Origin: Vitrella brassicaformis
Taxonomy: Eukaryota; Sar; Vitrellaceae
Length of the DNA stretch: 43,833 nt
Direction of reading: 5' to 3'
Assembly: GCA_001179505.1 (NCBI GenBank)
Contig: CDMY01000405.1
Coordinates: 40,330-84,162, forward strand
This document shows positions 33,095-43,833 of this stretch, piece after piece. The position numbers and the translations under genes were made by a program. Under the pieces are notes generated by a model that was given only the letters and a program-made list of their open reading frames with translations, made no database searches and was not told where the DNA came from. Position 1 is the first letter of the stretch, and every line of letters starts with the position of its first letter.

Positions 33095-33329
33095 TCGTCA
33101 CACGCCAGGAGCTTTGATCCTACGCTACGCTGAGGTTGGCCTGACCGCTTCACGGATTCTCCCCGACCTCAGAAATGGGTTAGAGAGTCCCCTTGTCGAA
33201 AAAGGGACAGCAGCAGCGGTTTCGAAAAAGGGACAGCACTGCGAGCTTGAAAGTGGCGGGTCCGAAGAAGAGGATGATTCTCTTTTTCCTTGGCTGTTCT
33301 CTTCTGTGGTGAGAGAGCGGATCCGAGCA
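33095..33329. promoter_or_regulatory. Shared divergent promoter with 17-nt direct repeat
   Basis: There are 235 nt between divergent starts. TCGAAAAAGGGACAGCA occurs twice, exactly, at 33196-33212 and 33222-33238, with a 9-nt spacer (26-nt period). Its position upstream of both genes makes it a candidate binding site; this is inference. Confidence 0.55.
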
Positions 33330-36300
33330 ATGTCGGCGTTTGAGGAGCTTGGGATGTGTCCCGAGATCATCCGAGCGGTGCAGGAAGACGACTGGCTCCT
33401 GCCCACGCCCGTGCAGGCCGAAGCCGTCCCACTCATACTCGGCGTGAGTGATGGATGCATTGCACACTCGACATCAATCATCGGACCTTTCTTCGTGTCG
33501 ATCAATGCATCTGCCTGCGTGTGATCAACGTACAGGGTGGAGATGTGTGTGCTGCAGCTGAAACGGGCAGCGGCAAGACGGGCGCATTCGGCTTGCCGTG
33601 TCTGCAGATCGTCCATGAGGCCCTCCGCAACAAGGCCATCACATCCATCAGTGAAGCCAGGGCAGCCGGCGGAGGTCAGCCATCCCATACAGACAGTCAG
33701 TATCCGTGTTGTCCTCTCCTCTCCATGCCACGGATGGCGTCGATCAATCCATCAGGTGCCGCTGGGTCAGTGTCGGTTCGGTTGAGTGTGGACGACAAGG
33801 ATCCGTATGTGTTGGTGACTGAGGACGGGCTGGAGGCCAAGTCGGACGACGAGAGGAGGTGGAACGGCATAAGGGGGACCGTCGAGATACTCAACGGCAA
33901 ATACCAGGTACGGGTGGGCGGAGATGAGATGGGTGTCTGTGTGATGTGCACACACACGCAGTCTATGTGTCTGTCTATGTATGTGTCGGTATGTCCGTTT
34001 GTCATGTGTGCCAGTATGAGGTGGAGATCACGACGGAGGGTCTGGTGAGGGTGGGCTGGGCGACCAGCATCGCGGGCCTGGAGCTGGGCAAAGACGACAA
34101 GTCATTCGGATACGGCGGCACCGGCAAGAAGAGCTGGAACAGGTCAGCTCAGCTCAGCTCAGCTCACTGGTGGCGGCCATGCACAGTCAGGAAGCAATGA
34201 CAGGACAGTGCAGCCATCTCTCCATCTGTCTCTCGCTCTGTGTCTGTGTGTGTGTGTGGTTTGGCAGGTCGTTTGAGGACTACGGCGGGCCCTTTGGGAA
34301 GGGCGATGTGATAGGCATGCTCCTCGACAGGGACGCCCAGACGGTCGCCTACACCAAGAACGGCAACCACCTCGGCATTGCCTACAACATCCCCCCTCAG
34401 CTGCACCACACCCCTCTCAAGCCTGGCGTCTGCGGCAAGAAATTCCAGGTGAGTGAGGATAGATACCACACAGATGCATCACAGATGGACGACAAGACAC
34501 CAACCCAAGAAAGACATCTTTCTTCCTTTGGTTCTTTATTGCCTGGCTGCCTAGGTTCGTTGTGTGTTTGACGCGCTGTCGTACCCCGTGGCTGGCTACA
34601 CGCCCCTGGCCCAGATAGACCCCTCACACACGACCGAGGGGCTGGCGATGGGGATGGACACGGCCGGCAAGGGGGCGAGGCCGCCGCTCTGCCTCATACT
34701 CGAACCCACACGAGATCTCGCAGACCAGACCTACAAGTGCATGAAGCTCTTCGGTAGACGTCAGACAGACACACAGACAGACAGAGTGAGACAGAGATTG
34801 TGATGTACACGTGTGTGTCTGTCTGTTGATGTGTTGTTTTGTTTTTCTGTGGTGTGTGGTGGTGTTGTGTTGTGCAGGCAAGTATCTCGACGCGCCGGCC
34901 CCCCGTATCGGTCTGTTTGTGGGCGGCATCGACGAGAAGAAACAACGGGAAGACCTGCAGAAAGGGGTCGGGTCAGACACCACAACAGCACAGACAGACA
35001 GACAGACAGACAGACAAGCGAGCACGTCTCGTCTCGTCTCGTCTCGCCTCAAGCCCCCGCCCCCCCCTCACCGCCCCGCACCCCTTCAGGTGGACATATG
35101 TGTTGGGACTCTGATGAAGACGATGGACTACGTCCGTCGGGGCCAGCTGGACGTCTCAGGCCTCAAGTTCCTCGTCCTCGACGAGGCCGACGACCTCATG
35201 AAGAACGACGACCGGCGGGACATCCCCAAGCTCAAGAAGATGGCCCAGGAGAGGCAGAAGACCCGAGTGCAGACCCTCTTCTTCTCGGCCACGCTGCACT
35301 CGCCAGAGGTGCGGCAGGCCATCGAGAGCATCACCGTCAGGCCAACCTGGGTGGACCTCAAGGGGCGGCCGTCCATTCCCGACACTGTCCACTTTGTGGC
35401 CTACACGATCGACCCTAACAAGGTGGTGGGCGAAATGAATGGACTACTGGCTGTGGTGTGTGTGTGTGTCACTTTCATGTGTGTTGGGTCTTCTGTGTGT
35501 GTGTGTGTGTGTGTGTGTGTAGGGTCTTGCGTTTCGGCCAGTGAACGAGGCTGTGCGGCCGACGACAGACGGTGTGCACGCCCGCGACCCGCCGTCAGGG
35601 CCGCTGGGGTGCTCACAGCAGATCAAAGAGATGAAGCCACAGGTAATTACCGAGTGAACGAGATGGAACCCATGATGACAGGTACCATATGCAACCTGTG
35701 TCGTGGGTGTGCAGGTGTTGGTGAAGCTTGCTGATACGTTCAAGATGGAGAGTTGTCTGGTCTTCTGCCGCACCAACGTCGACTGCGACAACCTCGAGAA
35801 ATTCCTCAACTCTCTCGGAGGCGGCAGGGGATTCGCAGGTACGCGCGATTGCACCGACTGACATGCAGAGGCGCCTGCCTGCCGACTGATGGATGGATGA
35901 TGGATGGATGGATGTGTGTGTGTGTGTGAGTGAGCGTAGGCAAGGCTGAGTCTGGCAAGGAGAACCCCTATTCGTGTGTGGTGCTGGCCGGCATGAGGGA
36001 CCAGCAGGAACGACAGAGGAACCTCGCGGTCAGTTACCAGGCCACTGGCCACACGCACATCGGTCACTCCGCGCCACCCACCGTGTTTGTCCGTCTGTCT
36101 CTGTGCGTATTTGCAGCACTTCAAGGCAGGTGATGTGCGTTTCTTGATTGCCACCGACGTGGCGGCGAGGGGCATCGACATCAGGGTACGTTGGAATATG
36201 GGCATAGCGGAATACACACACCAGCAGAGCAGAGCAGCAGCCGACAGACGGGTGTGACCATTGCGCCTCTCCCTCCCCCAGGAGCTGCCCTTCTTGGTGA

Positions 36301-37399
36301 TGCTGACGCTGCCCGACGACCCCAACCAGTTCTTCCATCGCGTCGGTCAGTCATCAAGCCAGCAGAGACAACACGAGAAACCTCTCCCATGTGTCACTCT
36401 GTGTGTGTGTGTGTGTGTGTGTGCAGGTCGTGTGGGCCGAGCTGACCGGATGGGCCTCGCCATTTCTATCGTCGCCACCGAGAAGGAGAAAGTCTGGTCG
36501 GTTCGCCCGATGGATACGGCAGACACCGAGCCACACACACACACACACACACACGTTGTTTGCCTGTGTGCAGGTACCACAAGTGCCCCAACAGGGGTCG
36601 AGGATGCACCAACACCAAGCTGGTGGAAGAGGTAGGTACCCACATACGCGCAGGATGGGCGGCGTGTAAATGGTGCTGGGTGGTCTGGTCTGACCTCATC
36701 AGGGTGGGTGCACCATTTGGTACGACGAGCCCACATACCTCAAGGGTCAGTCGGTCAAGCCGCCTCATATGCCTACGATCAATCTACCGACCATCCCTCC
36801 CTCCCTCCGTCCTTGGTGTGTCCGTTGTGCAGAGATCGAGGAGCGAGTGGGTCAGAGGATCGCCGCCATGCACCCCAGCAACTTCTCCGTCAAGGGCGTA
36901 CTCGACCCACTCGGCGCCGAACAAGCGCACCACAAAGATGGTCCGCCTGTCGGCATGAGCGGCTTCTCATTGACCAACAGACACTCTCAGCTCTATGCCT
37001 GTGTGTGTGGTGGTGCAGATGGCCGTTCCAAGCGTCACAAGAAGGAGCACGTGAGCGCACCGGTGGCCGGACAGGCCGGTGAGTGAGTGAAGCGAGTCAA
37101 GTCAAGGCCGGCGACACACAGCCATACACACATGGCTTTGGACGCTCGTGTGTGTGTGTGTGTGTGTGTAAAGGCGGCATGTTGATGTACGGCAAGATGA
37201 AGGACGACCAGAACACCAAAGCCACACTCAAGCACCTGCAGGTCAGCCGGTCGGCCGTCACGACTCCTTCATGTGCTCAGCCGTGTTGTTTGTGATCTCT
37301 GTCTGTCTGCAGGAGTTGTCGCCAGCAGTGGGCGAGCTGCAGCAGCTGGAACGAGTCATACAGCAGAGATACGTCACTCTCGCCGGCAAAGGAATCTGA
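33330..37399 (+). CDS. DDX1: DDX1-type DEAD-box RNA helicase with SPRY domain
   Basis: Twenty exons: 33330-33443, 33536-33674, 33756-33907, 34015-34142, 34268-34448, 34555-34753, 34878-34966, 35090-35422, 35523-35642, 35715-35838, 35940-36028, 36117-36185, 36282-36345, 36427-36496, 36574-36631, 36703-36745, 36833-36940, 37019-37078, 37174-37241 and 37313-37399. They give 764 aa (human DDX1 is 740). The start MSAFEELGM lines up with the family start. Motifs in order: Q-motif region [17 protein letters not shown], motif [12 protein letters not shown], the SPRY domain inserted after motif I ([29 protein letters not shown]), Ia [87 protein letters not shown] and GGCTIWY are DDX1 hallmarks. DDX1 unwinds RNA and works in the tRNA-ligase complex. 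Motif Ib reads VGTLMKTMD instead of the usual GTPGR. Confidence 0.97.
36402..36423. repeat. (TG)n microsatellite before a DDX1 acceptor
   Basis: A TG run ends directly in CAG at 36424-36426, the acceptor of DDX1 exon 14. Similar runs precede the acceptors at 35521 and 37172. Confidence 0.8.
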
Positions 37400-37758
37400 T
37401 GGACAGATGCATTGCATGGAGGCCCAGGCAGCAGAAGGATCTATTTGTCGTGTGTGTGCGGTTGGCCATCCATGACGCGTGCGTGTCGCTTTATTAATTA
37501 TCGATAATGTAAGCATCCGAGCGTCTGTCAACATCCATGGTGACAAGAACGTTGATTGAAACGCATTATTTGTGTCAATAATGTCCGACAGACAGGGCCC
37601 ATAAAAGGCCCGCACAATCGCCCTCACTGTCATTGACATCCATCCTCCCACTGGGAAAAACCAAACCACTGACTCACTGCACTGGCACACCACCACGACA
37701 AACCACTCACTCATTGACCACACACCCCACACCCACACGCCAAGTCATCGACCCTATC
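37400..37758. other. Convergent intergenic gap
   Basis: There are 359 nt between the DDX1 stop and the NusG-like stop. An AT-richer stretch (TTTATTAATTATCGATAATG at 37490-37509) follows the DDX1 stop and could serve 3'-end formation. The right half is CA/CC-rich. No gene is seen. Confidence 0.5.
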
Positions 37759-40700
37759 TTATCTGTATTCCACCTGCCGCTCTGCAGCGGCCGTGCCCTC
37801 CCCTTCCCCCTCGTCGACCTCCCACCGCCAGCCGCCCTCCGGCCCACCAGGCAAATCGTCAGCCCCCTGCCACTGCAGCATGCCCCTCCTCTCATCGCCG
37901 TTGACCCGAACGAGCATCTCGTCATCGTACAGGTGCATCAGGTCCTCGTCTTCATCCTCAAACCACGATGAGCCCCTCCCGCTGCGCGTCCGCCCCAAGG
38001 GGAGGGTCTCCAGTTGTTGGTCTGTGTCTTCTGTCGGCCACCGACCGGCAGGTATTCCGACAGGCCCCCGCTGCTGAGGCTGTGGTGGCCGTGGTGGCTT
38101 CCGCGACATCATCTCCTCGCCCATCTGCTGCAGGACGACCTCAGCTGCAGCACTGTAGATGTCGTCATAGGCTCGGTCAAAGGAAGTCGTCTCGCGATTG
38201 GCAAGAGCATCAACCCTATCAGCCGCATCTCCGTCAGGGAAGCGGTCGGCCTCCATTGGTGAGTGCGGTCCAGTCCAGAAGGGCAGAGAAGGTTGGGAAG
38301 GCCGGCCGTCTCGTTCCATTATCATCCCCTGCACAAGAACCTCATCCACGTCAGCCGGCTCGAAGGCCGGCAGAAGCGGGTGGTCATCTGAGTCAGTAGT
38401 GGGCGAAGGTTGAGGTGGGTGGGGAGGGGCAGAGGAAGCAGCGACAGTTCTCTTGACAACGGGCGGGAGATCCAAGCCGAGCTCCTCGATGTCGTAATCC
38501 TCCTCCTCTCGGATGGCCTCATCGTCCGCCTCGCCGCCCTCTTGACCCCCACCAGCTCTCTTCCGTGCGGCGACTGCAGTCTCCGTCTCGAATGGGTGCG
38601 GGTTGCCTTTGCTGAGCTCCTGCTCGACGACGGCGTCCATCACTCCACTCAGGTCGACTCTGTGCTCCGCCACCCGGCTGACCACGATGGGCTCCGTACG
38701 GACGCCAGAGACATCGACGCCTGCACACCAAAGAGAACCGTGGTGGATACAGGCCAGGCATGTGTCGCCTGTGCTCACACACGTACCAGTGAAGAAGTCC
38801 ACTGTCGCATCCGATGACGACAGGATCGCCCTGGCCGGCACGGAGGCCACCTCCCCCCCTGTACCTTGCCCCTCGACGCCCCCCGCACCCCGCCCCCTCC
38901 GTGCGCGCCTGAGGGGGACCTCGTCATCCAGCGCCATGCTGTAGATGCCGTCGCTGCCCACCAGGTCCTCATCCTCTAGAGCCGCTGAGGGGGCGGGGGG
39001 CGACAGCGGCACGTCGATGGACCCGGATGACGGCTGCGAGAAGGGGGAGGGCGGGAAGAAGTCGGGAGGCTCGTCAAGGGCGGCCGCCGCCAGGGGCCGC
39101 TGAGGCAACACGTCAAAGTGGAGCTGACACAGACACAGAGGGATAGGTGGGTACGTTCCTTCACTGCTGAGCTGATTGATGTGTGGCCATTGGCGTATAT
39201 TCATTGTGCTCTCTCTCTTTGGTATACTATGGCTACCGGTGGGTGTTTCCACTTGAGGACGCCCTCTGCCTCTTTCTCTTTCCGCACTGGCGGTGTGGGG
39301 ATCTCCGTTGTGTCAGGGGTGGAGGGGGCCTCTCCTGGCGTGGCCATCGCCCACGGCACGGCAGCCATCACGTCTGCAGCCGACGGACCGCTGTCACGGT
39401 CGCTGTCAACATTTTTGGTGCCGTTCCGTCGTGCAGGCTTCTTCTTGGGTGCAGGGCTCTCTGGTGGCTCCATCCGGGCTGCCTGGCTCTTGGCGCTGAC
39501 ACAATGAGCGGCACACACAAACGAGTCAGATGAGTGAGTGTCTTGTGTGCTGGAAGGAGAATGACGAGTCTCGTGCGTCTGTGTCTTACAGCCGCTGCAC
39601 AGTTGCTTTGTGGAAGGATGCGGGGTCCGTCGTGACCATGGCTTCGAAGCATGCTTGTGCTTCGAGCGGCACTCGCTCCTCCGGGAGACGCCGCATGGCC
39701 ACGGGTGGCAGCTGGTACATTGCACCCCTGCCGCCCTCTGTGGGCAGCCAAACCTGGGCAGAAACACACACACAGACAGAGAGGGAGATGGGCGCCAGTC
39801 TGAAGGCAGCCGGCTGTCTGCTTATTCCATCCTCGGTTCGGTCGCTCACATCTGCGAGAGGTTCGTCGCCGAGATGTGTGGCTTTGTCGAAGAGGCCGAT
39901 GCTGCCCTTGTAGGCCTTGGACACGCTGTCCTGCGTCTCGACAATCTCCACATAGCACCCGCACTCCAGCTCAGAAAGGATGGCCTCGCCTACACGTTGG
40001 TTGACCAAACCAACGACACACAGAACTTGGTCTCTCTCACAGACTGCTGTGCGTGTGAACCGGCTTACCGTCTGACAGTATGGGGCCGTTTTCCACGAGT
40101 GCGAGAGTGGTCTCCATCTCATGGGCTGGCACCGGCTCTGGCTGCAGGAAGACATGGCTGCCCCTGATGAAGTAACAGAATCACACGCACACACGCACAC
40201 AGGAATGGCATGTGATTCTCTCGTGTGGGTGGTTGTTGTTGTCTGTCTGTCTGTCTTACTGCGTCACATCTGTTCCCCTGGGCACCTCCCTCTGCTCCAT
40301 GCCCACCACCTCACGAGCAAACCGCATCCGCAGCAACTCACGGTACACCTCAGGACTCATCAACGCCTTGACGTACACCTGACACACAACACACAACACA
40401 CACACTCTCATTCCATACGCAACGGTCGATCTCTCTCTGCGGACTTACCCGTCCCGGCTCGAACGCCTTGAGTTGCACTTTCGGTTTGCCCGTCGCCGGG
40501 AAGTTGACCCTGCCTCTCGTAGGATAGACGCAGTCAAAGACCCTCTCCTCCAGCAGACTGCCCTTGCGGGCCACCTCGGCAATGAGCGACTCGCGAAAGG
40601 AATTCTCCCGGTTGGCACCCACAGACACGCAATACCACTCCGGCTCGTCAGTGGTCGGGATGAATGGGCTCATGCGGTTCAGAAGGGCGGTGTCGATGTA

Positions 40701-41063
40701 GTCGCCCTTCTGCTTGCGGGCCGAGAGCACTGACGGACGCCGCCGAGGGTCGCTGCTGAGCCGAGTCGGCGGGAAGGTGAACGCAGAGCGGCCAGCATGG
40801 TCTCTGTGAACGGTGTGCACAGGACCTCGCCGCGTCAGATGTCGCATCCGTGCGCCTCTGGAAGCCACCATCCGCCCTTTATTGGTGAGGTCTGCGAGCA
40901 CCAGCCGTCCGTGGCAGCAGATGATGAGGTGATGGATGAAGATGAGGGCGATGACTAGCAGCATAAAGGGCGGCAATCCTGCTGAGAGGATCGGCAGCCA
41001 CAGTGTGAGCGGATGCAGGATGGCTGGCGTTGGCCTCCTCCTGATGACTCCTGCGGAAGTCAT
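37759..41063 (-). CDS. NusG-like (NGN-KOW) protein with long acidic tail, probably plastid
   Basis: Eight exons read leftwards (40449-41063, 40260-40378, 40069-40163, 39850-39989, 39590-39753, 39237-39495, 38787-39123, 37759-38720) give 896 aa with a closed frame. The start is ATG at 41063. Residues 17-50 are strongly hydrophobic (LWLPILSAGLPPFMLLVIAL), followed by an Arg/Ser-rich stretch, consistent with a bipartite plastid leader. Residues 141-250 resemble the NusG N-terminal domain: EWYCVSVGANRENSFRESL, VFDCVYPTRG, PGRVYVKALMSPEVYREL. Residues about 277-320 look like a KOW module (GEAILSELECGCYVEIVE, YKGSIGLFD). Beyond residue about 380 the protein is a disordered acidic and Pro-rich tail of some 500 residues (EEEDYDIEELGLDLPPV, FEDEDEDLMHLYDDEML). 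NusG proteins tune RNA polymerase elongation; plants have a plastid version in the transcription complex. Identity rests on the two short domains. Confidence 0.8.
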
Positions 41064-41373
41064 CGATGCACGCTGACTCAAACACGCCGCCTTTGATGTG
41101 CCGAATTCAGCATGATCCTCCCAGCAGATCTTGAACAGCTACGTTCACTGTACTCTGTCCTCACCATTTCGCTTCCTCTCCAGCTGGAGCCAAGGCGTCA
41201 AGCAAGGCATCCTCCGTTTTGAGCTCGCATGGCTAGAGGACATTTCGTGAAACCGCTCCCTAGCCAAGAGAACACATCGTAAGGGGAAGGGAAGGGCGGA
41301 GGAGAGGCACGCCAGGTTCATCTTTGTACGTGTGAATGCATTTGCAGCCTTAATTCCACTCCACAGACAGCGA
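41064..41373. promoter_or_regulatory. Shared divergent promoter region (NusG-like / Hikeshi)
   Basis: There are 310 nt between divergent starts. A TTTGCAG just before CCTTAATTCC (about 41341) could be an acceptor of a 5'-UTR intron. An AAGGGGAAGGGAAGGGC run lies at about 41281-41297. Confidence 0.45.
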
Positions 41374-41898
41374 ATGTTCGGCCTGGTAGTGCCGAAGCGT
41401 CCCCTCCACACGTCGTTCGTGCAGGAGGGAGAGACCCGCTGGACCACAGACATCCCCAGTCCCCACTCCATCGCCGAGTTCGTGATCTTCCTCATGCGAG
41501 CGCTTCCCAGCGACAGCCTCGGCGTGGGTGTCTACTGGAGCTTCCCGCCCTTCTCGTCGTGGGAGTTCATCGGTGTGCTAACCAACAGTCAGCCGAGTGA
41601 GCTGTTCGACACCGGCTGGGCTCTGAACCCAGAGGTGCGGGGGGTGCCGGTGGTGCGGCTGGGTCTGTCTGTTGAGGAGGCCGGGCCGCTGCTGGAGAAG
41701 CTGCAGACCAAGCCGCCACTCGACACTAAGCGGGAGTTCGCGCAGAAGGTGGCGTTGAATCTGTACCGGTTTATTGAGTCGTTCAACCAGGGCATGTCGG
41801 ACGTGATACAGTGCCCGCAGGACGTGCTCGACAGGTGGTACAGGCGGTTCGAGTCCCGTGCTGCTGTCGACCCACTGTTCGTCATGCGCACTGAGTGA
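41374..41898 (+). CDS. Hikeshi/OPI10 family protein
   Basis: One uninterrupted frame of 174 aa. The start at 41374 gives MFGLVVPKRPL, which is the conserved start of the family; an in-frame ATG at 41332 would add 14 residues that the family lacks. Landmarks are TDIPSPHSIAEFVIFLM, GVGVYWSFPPF, WEFIGVLTNSQPS, the GLSVEEA segment, and the C-terminal WYRRFESRAAVDPLF. Human Hikeshi (197 aa) carries Hsp70 into the nucleus during heat stress; OPI10 is the fungal member. The FG-repeat-binding N-terminal pocket appears conserved by pattern. It is one of only two intronless genes in the window. Confidence 0.93.
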   Translation: MFGLVVPKRPLHTSFVQEGETRWTTDIPSPHSIAEFVIFLMRALPSDSLGVGVYWSFPPFSSWEFIGVLTNSQPSELFDTGWALNPEVRGVPVVRLGLSVEEAGPLLEKLQTKPPLDTKREFAQKVALNLYRFIESFNQGMSDVIQCPQDVLDRWYRRFESRAAVDPLFVMRTE

Positions 41899-42633
41899 CG
41901 GCAGAGGAGGGAGGGTGTGGTGTGCGTGCAGCTGTGTAGGGGGCGTGCCTGGCCTGGCTGGTAGATCCGATGTCCGTGACGCGCACACAGTGACGAGGGA
42001 GGCAGACACAGACATAGATAGATAGACAGACAGACAGACGTGTGTGGGCGGGTCTCGTCGGGTCGGGTCGGGTGGGTATGTGGAGAGGTGGACCGACACC
42101 TGACTGACCTTTTATATCCTGTGCGCATCGTGTGCGTGTGCATGCGCCTGTAGATAGATAGCCCCGTAATGAATGGCCTTCTCGTTCGTTCGGACCGAAC
42201 CAATGCTCGTCTCGCATCGGTGATGACTCTCAATGTCCTCGTGAGTATGTATCCCTGACGAACTACCCCGTGCTGCCCAGCCGCCCTCACCATCAACACA
42301 CACCACACTAACCACCCAAGCACTCAGTTCCTGAAACATACAGGCAGGAAGGCGGTAGATAAGTCTCCTTAGAGCAGTGAATCTCACCCACCCAGACTAA
42401 AAACACCACAGCTCGAGCTTACGGCAGCGTATGTGTGCTGCGCGTGGCTGATCGAATCAACGACCGAAACAGAAAGACAGAAAAGCCCCCTCCTCTCCAA
42501 CCCTCTCGTGGCCTTATGTTGTCGAAAAGTCAGTCAGTCAGTCAGTCGCTGCGTCTCGGATGCAGTGCACTCAGCCAGGCAGCAGCCCAGAGTCGGTCTG
42601 CCATGGCGGACGTCCATCAGGTCAATCCATCAA
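41899..42633. other. Convergent intergenic gap
   Basis: This lies between the 3' ends of the Hikeshi (+) and methyltransferase (-) genes. It holds GATA/GACA microsatellites (about 42015-42038), a GGTCGGGTC repeat (about 42050-42075) and a GTCA repeat (about 42529-42548). No gene is seen. Confidence 0.5.
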
Positions 42634-43829
42634 TCATTTGTTGATTTTGACGAGGTAGTACGAGTTGAGGGGGTGCTCGAACGGCAACACCTCAAAGTGA
42701 CCAAACCCCGCTGCCCTCGCCATGCTCTCAGCCTGACACACGCACACACATACACACGGGGCCTGCACGCCCCCAATGTTGTGGTCGGCTCACCTTAGCC
42801 TGGTGGAATCCCAGGGTGCCGAGGGCCTCTCCGCCCTCCTCGCTCATCGCCGCTTGCAGACACAGAGCCACAGAAAACGAATAGAGCATGGCGCCCTGCG
42901 GATGGGTGTAGTTGTCCGCGGCATGCGACGCGCCCTGCAGGTCGCTTATCAGCCACACGCCGTCTGGAGAGATGCGCAGAAATGATGCCACCTGGAAGAC
43001 GTGACGGGTGCCCAGCTGTCTGTGCGTACCGTACCTGGTTTGAGGGCGTTTCTGATGGCTTTGATGACCTCCGAGGGAAAGGTCATGTCGTGCACACAGT
43101 CGAACGTGCAGATGAGGTCATAGGTCGGCTCCAGGGGCAGCCGCTCAACTGTTGCATCCTTGAAGGCCACGTGGTCTGCCAATGGACACATGCAGCACGA
43201 ACGAACAAACACGTGAGATGAAGGACATGCATGGGATATGATGAGTGCTCTGTGCGTGCGGACCCACCTTTGAGGCCCCACAATGCCTTCGTCTCGCTGG
43301 CCACTTTGAGAGCCTCCTGGCTCGTGTCGTAGCCGTCAAAGGTTGAGTTTGGGTAGCGACTGGCCATCACACACAGCGCCTCGCCTGCACCGCAGCCAAC
43401 ATCAGCCACCTGACCTCACTCACACACATACCTCATAGGTCATAAGCTCTCACCCTTTCTGCCGCTCACCCACCTTTGCCCCCTTATCGAGTCTGTCTTT
43501 GAGTCCGTCGACACTCTCGATCAGGCTTGGCAGCGACTGGCGGAACCACGGGGCGAAGAAGCTCTTGATGCCGCAGGCCACCTGTCGGCCATACGTGTCG
43601 TAGCACGGGCCGACCCCTGCACACACACAGTATCACACACGCGCCCACACACGCAGCACACCAAGGTGAGAAGAGGATGTGGTGTGCATGTCTGTGTTTC
43701 TGCCTGAGTGAGAGTGTGACCTGTGCGGAAAGTGTTGGCGAGCCTGTCTTTCAAGCAATAGAAGCGGGGCAAATACTGAAAATACCCAGCCATACACAAC
43801 ACACGAATCTCACTTATTGTCTGTGCCAT
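42634..43829 (-). CDS. SAM-dependent class I methyltransferase, probably 5'-truncated by window edge
   Basis: Exons read leftwards are 43721-43829 (or 43721-43775), 43474-43616, 43268-43409, 43030-43175, 42794-42991 and 42634-42732. Phase is continuous and TGA ends the frame. Motif I is VADVGCGAGEALCVM, followed by the acidic residue of motif II in FDGYDTS. LICTFDCVHDMTFPSEVIKAI and LKPGT continue the Rossmann core. The tail ends in AESMARAAGFGHFEVLPFE, LNSYYLVKINK. The fold is clear; the substrate is not. Related proteins begin with a winged-helix part of some 100-150 residues. Here only about 40 residues precede GVGPCYDTYG, so the gene probably starts beyond 43833, although an in-frame ATG exists at 43829. 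The TTTTCAG at 43776-43782 may be a splice acceptor. Confidence 0.85.
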
Positions 43830-43833
43830 CCCC

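Noticed and set aside
32772-33329. N-terminal extension of DDX1 upstream of 33330
   Set aside because: The frame is open, but it runs antisense through the first exon of the HEAT-repeat gene, and the DDX1 family starts at the Met at 33330.
39610-40167. Plus-strand frame of 185 codons
   Set aside because: It is antisense to NusG-like exons 3-5 and crosses their introns.

Overview
The window is nuclear DNA of a protist with many short introns. The genes are packed tightly and most are cut into many exons by introns of about 50-100 nt. These introns have GT-AG ends and acceptors that usually follow long TG/CA tracts. Two proteins start with leaders that suggest targeting to a complex, secondary plastid: a signal peptide followed by a Phe-led transit peptide on a SET-domain protein, and a hydrophobic leader on a NusG-like protein. 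Together with a V-ATPase proteolipid, a DDX1 helicase, a FYVE protein and a Hikeshi/OPI10 protein, this points to a photosynthetic alveolate. My best guess is a chromerid such as Vitrella; that is inference, not proof. Positions 1-36 are a pure G run, which looks like a contig-end artefact.

Layout from left to right: an intronless helical protein, possibly organellar (754-3423, +); V-ATPase subunit c (4611-5528, -); a stand-alone LolD/MacB-type ABC ATPase (5643-7438, +); a 31-exon leucine-rich-repeat protein with a PUB-like C-terminal region (7552-13806, +); a small secreted Cys-rich protein (14730-15370, -); a coiled-coil FYVE protein (15523-18000, +); a long gene with a PAS-like domain and coiled coils whose 3' end was scrambled by a segmental duplication (18670-23877, -); a thioredoxin-fold protein without its active-site cysteines (24789-25750, -); a SET-domain methyltransferase with a membrane insertion (25932-28311, +); a HEAT-repeat protein resembling Integrator subunit 4 (28862-33094, -); DDX1 RNA helicase (33330-37399, +); a NusG-like protein with a very long acidic tail (37759-41063, -); Hikeshi/OPI10 (41374-41898, +); and the 3' part of a SAM methyltransferase that runs into the right edge (42634-43829, -).

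Most neighbours are head-to-head or tail-to-tail. Five divergent pairs share 114-310 nt of upstream DNA, which probably acts as bidirectional promoters. Convergent gaps are longer (360-1190 nt) and hold only low-complexity CA/TG-rich DNA. Exon models were built by hand by requiring GT-AG (or GC-AG) ends and a continuous reading phase. Almost all close with no leftover base, which is the main support for the structures given. No rRNA, tRNA, CRISPR array, transposase or viral gene was recognised.
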